NCBI RefSeq assembly: GCF_947494055.1
Contig: NZ_CANLTR010000022.1
Location: forward strand, 1-45,000
DNA from: an uncultured Jannaschia sp.
GTDB lineage: Bacteria; Pseudomonadota; Alphaproteobacteria; Rhodobacterales; Rhodobacteraceae
Length of the DNA stretch: 45,000 nucleotides
Direction: 5' to 3'
The translations under genes were made by a program, and so were the position numbers. Shown piece by piece: positions 1 to 7,298 of this stretch. The notes under the pieces were generated by a model. It ran no database searches. It saw only the letters and a program-made list of their open reading frames with translations, and was not told the DNA's origin. The number at the start of each line of letters is the position of its first letter. The stretch's first letter is position 1.

Positions 1-1
1 C

Positions 2-76
2 CTCCTCAAAAAGATGAATCACACCGCCTCCCTCATGGGAATCCCCACGATTCAAGTTTCGGCCGAAAAGCTCTAG
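2..76 (+). CDS. possible C-terminal end of a gene cut by the window edge
   Basis: An open frame enters from the left edge and stops at TAG 74-76. It encodes 24 residues ending in VSAEKL. Third codon positions are mostly G or C (17 of 24), somewhat less than in neighbouring genes. It could be the tail of a gene starting upstream of the window, or a chance open frame. An ATG at 14 would give only 20 residues, and no purine-rich ribosome site precedes it (the upstream bases are pyrimidine-rich). I do not recognise the sequence. Confidence 0.2.
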   Translation, partial: LLKKMNHTASLMGIPTIQVSAEKL

Positions 77-340
77 GGTGCGGTCGGGAGCTGCCCGGCG
101 TGCCGCCGGGCGGAACGGGCTCGCAGGTCGCCCCGTCTTCATTGTCCATAGTCGCGGCGGAGAAAGTGGAGACGCGACGCGCCATTCTTTCGCCCGGCCG
201 CGAGGTCGGGAAACCCCTACCATTGGACGAGGGCGGCCCTTTCCGTAATGCATCAAGGTGGCAAGGTTATCGTCCACCGCTCCGAGGAACGCCTTTCGGC
301 TTCGCGCGGCCGGTGGCAACGGTGACAGGGTGACCGCCCT
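77..340. other. non-coding edge region
   Basis: I can support no gene here. The open frames present do not look like protein and lack strong GC bias at third positions. The clearest structure is a perfect hairpin at 93-111, with an 8-bp stem (93-100 with 104-111) and a 3-base loop, but no T-run follows it. It could act as a terminator-like structure for a gene entering from the left. Positions 312-340 lie just downstream of the minus-strand LOG gene and show no clear terminator. Confidence 0.5.
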
Positions 341-1201
341 TCAGGCTTCCACCCGGCCGGGGATGGCGTCGCGGCGGGTGCGGGGCAGGGGCCAGTCGTC
401 CATGTAGCCCATCGCCTGCTCCGCCGTCTCCACAAAGCGGAACAGCTCGAGATCGTCGGCGCCTATCGTGCCCGCCGCCTCCAGCGCCTCCCAGTTCACG
501 ACGCTACGCCAGAACGCCTCGCCGAAGAGCAGGAACGGCACGCGCTTCATCCGGCCCGTCTGGATCAGGGTCAGCGCCTCGAAGAGCTCGTCGAGCGTGC
601 CGAACCCGCCGGGGAAGACGCAGACGGCCGCGGCGCGCATCAGGAAATGCATCTTGCGGATCGCGAAGTAGTGGAAGTTGAAACTGAGCTCCGGCGTCAC
701 AAACTCGTTCGGCGCCTGTTCGTGCGGCAGCACGATGTTGAGCCCGATCGACCGCCCGCCCGCATCGGCCGCGCCGCGGTTGCCCGCCTCCATCACGCCG
801 GGCCCGCCGCCGGTGACGACGACGTTCTCGCGTCCGCCGGTCTCCGCGAGCGACCTCTCCGTGACAAGGCGCGCGAAGCGGCGGGCCTCCTCGTACTGCC
901 CGGCCAGCTCCCGCAGCGTCTCGGTACGGGCGCGCGCTGCGTTCTCGGGCCGGGGAACGCGGGCGCCGCCGAACATGACGACGGTCGAATCCACGTCAGC
1001 CGCATCCATCACCTGCGTCGCCTTCATCAACTCCAGCTGCAGGCGGACGGGGCGCAGTTCGTCGCGGCACAGGAAGTCGTCGTCGGTGAAGGCGAGCCGG
1101 TAGGCGGGCGAGCGGGTCTGCGGCGTGTCGGGAACGGTGCGCGCGGTCTGCCGGTCCTCGCGGGCCTCGCGCAGGGGGTGGTTGCGGCTCTCTTGGGTCA
1201 T
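341..1201 (-). CDS. LOG family protein (TIGR00730-type Rossmann fold)
   Basis: 286-aa soluble protein of the lysine decarboxylase-like / LOG family. Characterised members hydrolyse nucleoside 5'-monophosphates such as cytokinin ribotides, or pyrimidine/purine monophosphates, at the N-glycosidic bond. The family signature PGGFGTLDE is at residues 197-205 and the glycine-rich nucleotide motif TGGGPGVMEAG at about 130-140. The first 70 residues are an extension ahead of the Rossmann core, as in other long alphaproteobacterial members. The start at 1201 (MTQES) is chosen because upstream in-frame residues look non-coding. The gene is divergent from the dehydratase at 1263, leaving about 60 bp for both promoters. 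The family call is firm; the substrate cannot be told from sequence. Confidence 0.88.
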   Translation of the reverse strand: MTQESRNHPLREAREDRQTARTVPDTPQTRSPAYRLAFTDDDFLCRDELRPVRLQLELMKATQVMDAADVDSTVVMFGGARVPRPENAARARTETLRELAGQYEEARRFARLVTERSLAETGGRENVVVTGGGPGVMEAGNRGAADAGGRSIGLNIVLPHEQAPNEFVTPELSFNFHYFAIRKMHFLMRAAAVCVFPGGFGTLDELFEALTLIQTGRMKRVPFLLFGEAFWRSVVNWEALEAAGTIGADDLELFRFVETAEQAMGYMDDWPLPRTRRDAIPGRVEA

Positions 1202-1262
1202 CGGCTCGTCCTTGCGTCCACGTCTCGCCGCCGCTCTAACAGCCCCGAAGGCGAGGTGCGAC

Positions 1263-2183
1263 ATGGAACGACCGATGGATTGGCGGGCGGAGATCGGCGC
1301 GGCGCGGGACCGGATCGCGGGGCACGCCCGCGTGACGCCGGTGGCGCGGCTGACGCTCGGCGGGTTCGACGTCGAGGTGAAGCTCGAGCAGATGCAGCAT
1401 ACCGGCAGCTTCAAGGCGCGGGGCGCGTTCAACACGCTGCTGTCGTCGGACGTGCCCGCGGCGGGGATCGTCGCGGCCTCCGGCGGCAATCACGGGGCGG
1501 CGGTGGCCTATGCAGCCTCCGAACTCGGTCATCCGGCACATGTCTTCGTGCCCGAGGTGGCGGGGCCGTCGAAGATCGGACTGATCGAGCGGGCCGGCGC
1601 GACATGCCACGTCGTGCCCGGCCTCTATGCCGACGCGCTGGCCGAGGCGCGGGCCCACGAGGCCGAGACGGGCGCAATGCAGGTCCATGCCTACGACGCT
1701 GTGCCCACCGTGGCGGGGCAGGGCACCTGCTTCGCGGAATGGGAAGCGCAGGGCCTCGCGGCGGACACGGTGCTGGTGGCGGTGGGCGGCGGCGGGCTGA
1801 TTGCCGGAGCGCTCGGCTGGTTCGGGGGCGCGCGCAAGGTCGTGGCGGTGGAGCCCGAACAGGCCCCCGCCCTCCACGCGGCGCTGGCGGCCGGTGCGCC
1901 GGTCGATGTCGAAGTGTCCGGCGTGGGGGCGAACGCGCTCGGAGCGCGGCGGATCGGGGAGATCTGCTTCGGGCTGGCGCAAGGCATGGCGAGCGTGACC
2001 GTGACCGACGCGGCCATCCTCGAAGCGCAGGCCGTGCTCTGGCGCGAGGCGCGGCAATGGGTGGAGCCGGCGGGGGCCTGCGCGCTGGCCGCGCTGCTTT
2101 CGGGCGCCTACGTCCCGGCGGAGGGCGAACGCGTCGCGGTGCTCGTCTGCGGGGCGAACCCGGCACCGGACCCGTTGGCCTGA
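1263..2183 (+). CDS. PLP-dependent threonine/serine dehydratase family protein
   Basis: 306-aa fold-type II PLP enzyme. The Schiff-base lysine is K51 in GSFKARGAF, the substrate-carboxylate loop is SGGNHGAA at about 79-86, and the phosphate-binding glycine loop is VGGGGLIAG around 175-183. There is no C-terminal ACT regulatory domain, so it resembles catabolic or single-domain threonine/serine dehydratases rather than biosynthetic IlvA. The likely reaction is deamination of threonine or serine to the 2-oxoacid plus ammonia. Related proteins of this length are also annotated as hydroxyectoine-utilisation dehydratase EutB, or as racemases, and these cannot be excluded. The start at 1263 follows the end of the divergent gene's promoter region. 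The thioredoxin-like gene follows 66 bp downstream. Confidence 0.85.
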   Translation: MERPMDWRAEIGAARDRIAGHARVTPVARLTLGGFDVEVKLEQMQHTGSFKARGAFNTLLSSDVPAAGIVAASGGNHGAAVAYAASELGHPAHVFVPEVAGPSKIGLIERAGATCHVVPGLYADALAEARAHEAETGAMQVHAYDAVPTVAGQGTCFAEWEAQGLAADTVLVAVGGGGLIAGALGWFGGARKVVAVEPEQAPALHAALAAGAPVDVEVSGVGANALGARRIGEICFGLAQGMASVTVTDAAILEAQAVLWREARQWVEPAGACALAALLSGAYVPAEGERVAVLVCGANPAPDPLA

Positions 2184-2249
2184 GCCGCGTGCCCCGCGGC
2201 CGCGCGGGGCTATGTGCAAGCCGGACTTGCAACGAACGGAGACCCTGAC

Positions 2250-2762
2250 ATGGCCACGAGCGAGATCGTCGACACCGCCTTCGGCACGCCCTGCCCCGAT
2301 TTCGTCCTGCCCGATCCGGAGGGGCGGACCTACACGCGCGACGATCTGAAGGGGCAGAACGGATTGGTGATCGCGGTGATCTGCAACCATTGCCCGCACG
2401 TGCGAAAGCAGATGGCGGCGCTGGCCGAGGACCTCGCCGCGCTTGCCGCGGAGGGGATCGGGGCGTGCTGTATCATGCCGAACGACTGGTCCGTCTATCC
2501 GTCGGACGCGCCCGACCACATGGACGCCTTCGCCGCCGAATACGGCCTGACCGTGCCCTACCTCGTCGACGAGACGCAGGCGGTGGCCCGGGCGCTCGGC
2601 GCGGTCTGCACGCCCGACCTGTTCGGCTACGGTCCCGACCTCACGTTGCGCTATCGCGGGCGGCAGGCGGAATTGCGCGCGGCGATGCGGGCAGTGGCTG
2701 CCGGGCGGGACGTGCCGGACCAGGTTGCCGGCATGGGCTGCTCCATCAAGTGGCGAGCCTGA
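2250..2762 (+). CDS. thioredoxin-like (redoxin/AhpC-TSA fold) protein
   Basis: 170-aa protein of the thioredoxin-like redoxin group, with no signal peptide, so probably cytoplasmic. A CxxC-type active site is seen as CNHC at residues 45-48, followed by PHV, in place of the classic WCGPC. The C-terminal MGCSIKW is typical of this family. The residue spacing matches the family consensus of about 170-190 aa. The start at 2250 has a GGAG-rich ribosome site about 8 bases upstream. It lies on the same strand as the dehydratase with a short gap and may be co-transcribed. It probably acts as a thiol-disulfide reductase or peroxidase; the exact substrate is unknown. Confidence 0.8.
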   Translation: MATSEIVDTAFGTPCPDFVLPDPEGRTYTRDDLKGQNGLVIAVICNHCPHVRKQMAALAEDLAALAAEGIGACCIMPNDWSVYPSDAPDHMDAFAAEYGLTVPYLVDETQAVARALGAVCTPDLFGYGPDLTLRYRGRQAELRAAMRAVAAGRDVPDQVAGMGCSIKWRA

Positions 2763-2841
2763 TGGTCTGAGGTCGTGGACAGTTCGCGTCGCCCGGCGGA
2801 ACGCAGGGGAGCCTCACCGCGCATCTGAGAGCGAATTGACG

Positions 2842-3288
2842 TCAGAACCGCGACAGGACCAGTCCGCCCCCGACCATCAGGCAGGCCAGCACCCGCGTCG
2901 GCGTCACCGCGTGGATCGGCAGGCCGAACGCCCCCGTCGCGTCGAGGACGAGGCCCGAGGCGAGCTGACCCAGGATCAGCGCGGCGAGCGCGGTGAGGAT
3001 GCCCACCGTCGGTACCGACCACAGCATCGCCCAGACGACCAGCGCCCCGAACAACCCGCCGATCCAGTAGATCGGGGCGACGCCGCCCGCCCGCGCGAGC
3101 GCGCCGCCCTGTCCGAAGGCGAAAGTCATCGCGAGGAGGGCCACGAAGCCGACCCCGAAGGAGATGGCCGCCGCCGCCACGCCGCCGCCGATGAGCCGGC
3201 CGAGCGCGGCGTTGAGCGGGGCCTGCACGCCGAAGCCGAGCCCGGCGGCGAAGACGACGATGACGGATACGAGAAGGGGATTGGGCAT
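2842..3288 (-). CDS. DMT family small membrane transporter (DUF606/YdcZ-like)
   Basis: 148-aa, very hydrophobic protein with about five transmembrane segments. It starts MPNPLLVSVIVV and carries the QAPLNAALG stretch after the first helix that marks the DUF606 (YdcZ) branch of the drug/metabolite transporter superfamily. Length is normal for the family, whose members often function as pairs of half-size proteins; no partner gene is nearby. It converges with the thioredoxin-like gene (80-bp gap) and is divergent from dapD (90-bp gap). The start at 3288 is preferred over the upstream ATG at 3354 because the upstream residues are arginine-rich and non-membrane. Substrate unknown. Confidence 0.8.
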   Translation of the reverse strand: MPNPLLVSVIVVFAAGLGFGVQAPLNAALGRLIGGGVAAAAISFGVGFVALLAMTFAFGQGGALARAGGVAPIYWIGGLFGALVVWAMLWSVPTVGILTALAALILGQLASGLVLDATGAFGLPIHAVTPTRVLACLMVGGGLVLSRF

Positions 3289-3378
3289 CGACGGGCTCCG
3301 GCGGCGAGAGGGCGGGATTGCCCCGTCGCGGGCTGGCCGATATGAGCGCCGCAATCAAGCCCGACACCCGGAGTCCGC

Positions 3379-4227
<849 letters not shown>

Positions 4228-4243
4228 GGCCGCCAAGCGTCCG

Positions 4244-4525
4244 TCACGGCCCGTCGGCATCGGGCGGCGCGTAGGGCAAGCCCTCCCGCGCGATCCGATC
4301 CGCCTCGAGCGCGTCCATCATCTCGAGCGCGCGCCGCTTCCGTCCGAGGCTCCGCCACATCGCCCGCCGCCAGGCGCGCGCGGCCGAGCGGGGGGCCCAT
4401 TGCAGCTTCGCGGTAGCGAGCCAGGCCCGCAGTTCGGCGGGCAGGTGATCGTACTCGTTCATCAGCTCACGCCGCGCGTGCGACGCGCGCAGCTCGGCCG
4501 ACGGATTGGGGCGTTCCGACGTCAT
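4244..4525 (-). CDS. small conserved hypothetical protein (possibly DUF6525)
   Basis: 93-aa basic, arginine- and tryptophan-rich protein with no signal peptide or membrane segment. It contains the stretch YDHLPAELRAWLATAKLQW and ends with a proline-rich tail. It resembles the short DUF6525-type proteins I recall from Rhodobacteraceae, but I cannot confirm the match. It lies antisense between dapD (16 bp from the dapD stop) and the glsB-like gene, which is divergent from it. The start at 4525 (MTSERP) is preferred over 4915 because the upstream extension overlaps the oppositely oriented stress gene. Function unknown. Confidence 0.65.
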   Translation of the reverse strand: MTSERPNPSAELRASHARRELMNEYDHLPAELRAWLATAKLQWAPRSAARAWRRAMWRSLGRKRRALEMMDALEADRIAREGLPYAPPDADGP

Positions 4526-4587
4526 GTCACCTCCGATGCGGAAGGATGGTCCGCCTGCCGGCCCTGTCAAACAGGCGCGGGGAGGGG

Positions 4588-4613
4588 GGAACCGCCGGGC
4601 AGGGTGCGACGTT
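4588..4613 (+). promoter_or_regulatory. EcfG-like general stress promoter (GGAAC-N17-CGTT)
   Basis: GGAAC at 4588-4592 and CGTT at 4610-4613 are separated by 17 bases, matching the consensus known for the alphaproteobacterial general stress sigma factor EcfG. The -10 element ends 38 bases before the start codon of the GlsB/YeaQ stress protein. The sequence match is exact; use by EcfG in this organism is inference. Confidence 0.5.
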
Positions 4614-4651
4614 CCGTCACCGGAGCACAACCTGAACGAAGGATCGATTCT

Positions 4652-4912
4652 ATGGCTGGTATCGGCTGGATCATGAGCATTATTCTGGGCGGCCTGGCCG
4701 GCTGGATCGCCGAGAAGATCATGCATTCCGACATGGGTCTTCTCATGAACATCATCCTGGGCATCGTCGGCGCCCTGGTCGCGAACTTCCTGCTGGCGCT
4801 CGTCCTCGGCGACACGGTGGGCGAGGGGAGCTGGCTCATCCAGCTGATCGTGGCGGTGATCGGCGCCTGCCTGCTGATCTGGGTCGTCCGGATGGTGCGC
4901 GGGCGGACCTGA
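4652..4912 (+). CDS. GlsB/YeaQ/YmgE family stress response membrane protein
   Basis: 86-aa inner-membrane protein with three hydrophobic segments: about residues 4-21 with the LGGLAGWIAE motif, about 30-52, and about 62-80. This is the standard architecture and length of the transglycosylase-associated (YeaQ/YmgE, GlsB) family. These small proteins are commonly induced by general or envelope stress; the biochemical role is not established. It begins at 4652 (MAGIGW), downstream of an EcfG-like promoter, and is followed by a strong terminator, so it is probably a single-gene transcription unit. Confidence 0.9.
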   Translation: MAGIGWIMSIILGGLAGWIAEKIMHSDMGLLMNIILGIVGALVANFLLALVLGDTVGEGSWLIQLIVAVIGACLLIWVVRMVRGRT

Positions 4913-4933
4913 CACGGGTCGCGAGCGTATTGG

Positions 4934-4961
4934 AAGGGCGTCGCATCGCGGCGCCCTTTTT
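4934..4961 (+). terminator. Rho-independent terminator after the GlsB-like gene
   Basis: A 10-bp stem (4935-4944 with 4948-4957, one G-U pair) with a 3-base loop is followed by a run of five T residues at 4957-4961. It lies 22 bases after the stop codon of the GlsB-like gene. Confidence 0.88.
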
Positions 4962-5023
4962 CATGTGCGTTGATGCCGCGGCGCTTGGTTGACACGAGGC
5001 CCGAGGGAACGGAGACGACGCGT

Positions 5024-5359
5024 ATGTCCGAGAAGCCCAAACGCCCGCACCACGTCTATACCCTCCTGGTCGAAGTCGGCCGCCGCAAGGAGGACGGCCT
5101 GCCTGAGGGCGCGTCCGGCGCGGCGCTGATGTGCTACGCGAGCGGTGTCGACGAGGACGAGGCGGTGCGGGAGAGTGTCGCCGTCCTCAAGACCGCCGGG
5201 ATGAACGTGCTCGAGGTCACGGGCTACGGCACCCTCGAGGAGCGGGAGGCGGACGGCCACGACATCGAGGCCGACGAACGCACGCTGATGGCCCGCGCGC
5301 TCGAGGAGAACGCGGTGATCGTGGCGCAGACCACCGTGTTCCGCGAGGACGACGCATGA
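5024..5359 (+). CDS. conserved hypothetical protein coupled to dapE
   Basis: 111-aa soluble, strongly acidic protein (many Glu and Asp) with no signal peptide or membrane helix. The pattern YTLLVEVGR ... [20 protein letters not shown], then alternating beta-alpha-like segments, suggests a small ferredoxin-like or ACT-like alpha/beta fold, but this is only a guess from residue pattern. The stop overlaps the dapE start as ATGA (5356-5359), so the two are translationally coupled and almost certainly co-transcribed. The start at 5024 (MSEKPK) has a purine-rich stretch (ACGGAGAC) ahead of it. I do not recognise the family. Context suggests a link to diaminopimelate or cell-wall metabolism, though coupling alone does not prove it. 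Confidence 0.8.
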   Translation: MSEKPKRPHHVYTLLVEVGRRKEDGLPEGASGAALMCYASGVDEDEAVRESVAVLKTAGMNVLEVTGYGTLEEREADGHDIEADERTLMARALEENAVIVAQTTVFREDDA

Positions 5360-6501
5360 TCGACCCGGTGGACCTGACCGCGCGGCTCGTCCGCTGTCCC
5401 TCGGTCACACCTGAAGAGGGCGGGGCGCTCGCGGCGTTGTCGGAGGTGTTGTCGGCCGCGGGCTTCGCGTGCACGCGTGTCGACCGGGACGGCGTGCCGA
5501 ACCTCTATGCCCGCTGGGGCGCGAAGGGCCATCCGCGCACGATCGGGTTCAACGGCCATACCGACGTGGTCCCCGAGGGAGACCGTGCCGCCTGGACCCA
5601 TGACCCGTTCGGCGCGGAGATCGAGGCGGGATGGCTCTACGGGCGGGGCGCGACGGACATGAAGTCGGGTGTCGCCGCCTTCGCCGCCGCCGCGGTGGAT
5701 TTCGTGACCGCGACGCCGCCCGACGGCGCGGTCGTGCTGGCCATCACCGGCGACGAGGAGGGGTCGGGGACGGACGGAACGGTCGCGCTTCTCGACTGGA
5801 TGGCCGAAACGGGCGAACGCATGGACGTCTGTCTCGTCGGCGAGCCGACCTGTCCCGAGCGGATGGGCGAGATGATCAAGATCGGCCGCCGCGGCTCGCT
5901 CTCGGCCTGGTTCACCTTCCGGGGCGTGCAGGGCCATTCCGCCTACCCGCATCTCGCGCGGAACCCGCTGCCGGCGATGGCGACGCTGATGGCGCGGCTC
6001 GCGGCGTACGAGCTCGACCGTGGGACGGACCATTTCGATCCATCCACGCTCGCCGTCGTGACGATGGACACCGGCAACGGGGCGACCAACGTGATCCCGG
6101 CCGAGGGCCGTGCGACGGTCAACATCCGGTTCAACGACGTGCATACAGGGGCGAGCCTGATCGCCTGGCTCGAGGACGAGGCCCGCAAGGTCGCCGCCGA
6201 GACCGGAATCGAGATCGGCGTCGAGGCCAGGATCTCCGGCGAGTCCTTCCTGACGCCGCCCGGTGCGCTCTCCGATCTCGTCGCCGGCGCGGTCGCGGCG
6301 GAGACGGGCGTGACGCCGGTCCTGTCCACCACCGGCGGCACCTCGGACGCGCGCTTCGTGAAGGACCACTGCCCGGTCGTGGAGTTCGGCCTGGTCGGAC
6401 ACCGGATGCATGCGGTGGACGAGCGGGTGCGGGTGGAGCAGATCGAACAGTTGAAGGCGGTCTACGCCCGCGTGCTGCGGGACTATTTCGCGGCCGGGTA
6501 G
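5356..6501 (+). CDS. dapE: succinyl-diaminopimelate desuccinylase
   Basis: 381-aa M20 family zinc hydrolase that removes succinate from N-succinyl-LL-diaminopimelate, giving LL-diaminopimelate for lysine and peptidoglycan. Metal and catalytic residues are visible: H68 and D70 in [11 protein letters not shown]101 in [10 protein letters not shown], the Glu pair at 134-135 in TGDEEGSG, and GEPT near 162-165. A dimerisation (lid) domain with the [11 protein letters not shown] motif lies around 190-200. Length is typical. The start ATG overlaps the preceding stop by four bases. It converges with yaaA, leaving 22 bp between stops. Confidence 0.97.
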   Translation: MIDPVDLTARLVRCPSVTPEEGGALAALSEVLSAAGFACTRVDRDGVPNLYARWGAKGHPRTIGFNGHTDVVPEGDRAAWTHDPFGAEIEAGWLYGRGATDMKSGVAAFAAAAVDFVTATPPDGAVVLAITGDEEGSGTDGTVALLDWMAETGERMDVCLVGEPTCPERMGEMIKIGRRGSLSAWFTFRGVQGHSAYPHLARNPLPAMATLMARLAAYELDRGTDHFDPSTLAVVTMDTGNGATNVIPAEGRATVNIRFNDVHTGASLIAWLEDEARKVAAETGIEIGVEARISGESFLTPPGALSDLVAGAVAAETGVTPVLSTTGGTSDARFVKDHCPVVEFGLVGHRMHAVDERVRVEQIEQLKAVYARVLRDYFAAG

Positions 6502-6523
6502 AGTATTTGGACCAAGAAGAAGC

Positions 6524-7294
6524 TCAGGCGGCTTCTCTGGCCTGGTCGGGGCGAAGGAAAACCGGCGTCTCGCGCGTCGAGCGGTCGGGTTGGTACTCGT
6601 AACCGCCCGACGCGAAGGCGCGAAGGTCGGCGGGGTCGTCGATCCGGTTCTCCAGCACGAAGCGCGCCATCGCGCCGCGCGCCTGCTTGGCGAAGAAGCT
6701 GACGATCTTCGGTCCGCCCGGCTTGTCCTCGAGGAAGACCGGCGCGACGACCGGCAGCGCGAGCGCGTCCCGGTCCACGGCAGCGAAGTATTCCCGGCTG
6801 GCGCAATTCAGGAGCATGCGCGCGCCGACCGCCTCGGCCTCCGCGTTCAGCGCTCGGGCGATCCGGTCGCCCCAGAAAGCGTAGAGGTCGCGCCCCCAGG
6901 GCCCCGCGAGACGTGCGCCCATCTCAAGCCGGTAGGGGCGGAGCGCGTCCATCGGACGAAGCAGGCCATAGAGCCCGGAAAGAATGCGCAGATGCCCGTT
7001 AGCGTAGCGCACCGCGTCGTCGGAGAGGGTCGCGGCGTCGAGCCCGGTATAGGTGTCGCCGGCGAAGGCATGGATCGCGGGCGTCTCAGGCGCCGCCTCC
7101 CAGTCACGGAACCGGTCGCGGTTCAGGCGCGCGAGCGGCTCGCTGATCGACATGAGCCGGCGCAGGTCGTCGACCCCGAGGGCGCGGGCGGCCGCCACGA
7201 GCTTGGCCGTCGCCTCGGGAAAGCGCGGAGCGGTCGTCCGGGCCGCCACGGGGGCGAGGTCGAGCTTCTTGGCGGGAGAGAGGACGGTCAGCAT
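6524..7294 (-). CDS. yaaA: peroxide stress protein YaaA (DUF328)
   Basis: 256-aa cytoplasmic protein starting MLTVLSPAKKLD, the hallmark N-terminus of the YaaA/DUF328 family. The conserved FAGDTYTGLDA and NGHLRILSGLYGLLRP segments follow in order. In E. coli YaaA limits intracellular iron and so oxidative damage during peroxide stress, and a DNA-binding activity has also been reported. It starts 4 bp after the recQ stop on the same strand, so the two are very likely co-transcribed. Confidence 0.93.
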   Translation of the reverse strand: MLTVLSPAKKLDLAPVAARTTAPRFPEATAKLVAAARALGVDDLRRLMSISEPLARLNRDRFRDWEAAPETPAIHAFAGDTYTGLDAATLSDDAVRYANGHLRILSGLYGLLRPMDALRPYRLEMGARLAGPWGRDLYAFWGDRIARALNAEAEAVGARMLLNCASREYFAAVDRDALALPVVAPVFLEDKPGGPKIVSFFAKQARGAMARFVLENRIDDPADLRAFASGGYEYQPDRSTRETPVFLRPDQAREAA

Positions 7295-7298
7295 CGGG

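Noticed and set aside
1-13. CCTCCT at the left edge as the 3' end of 16S rRNA
   Set aside because: The following bases do not match the conserved 16S end, and no spacer tRNA follows.
40-70. T-arm-like GATTCAAGTTT as part of a tRNA
   Set aside because: No matching acceptor, anticodon or D arms could be built around it.
647-2248. 533-aa plus-strand open frame
   Set aside because: It is a shadow of the LOG gene and the dehydratase, arginine/glycine-rich, with no family motif.
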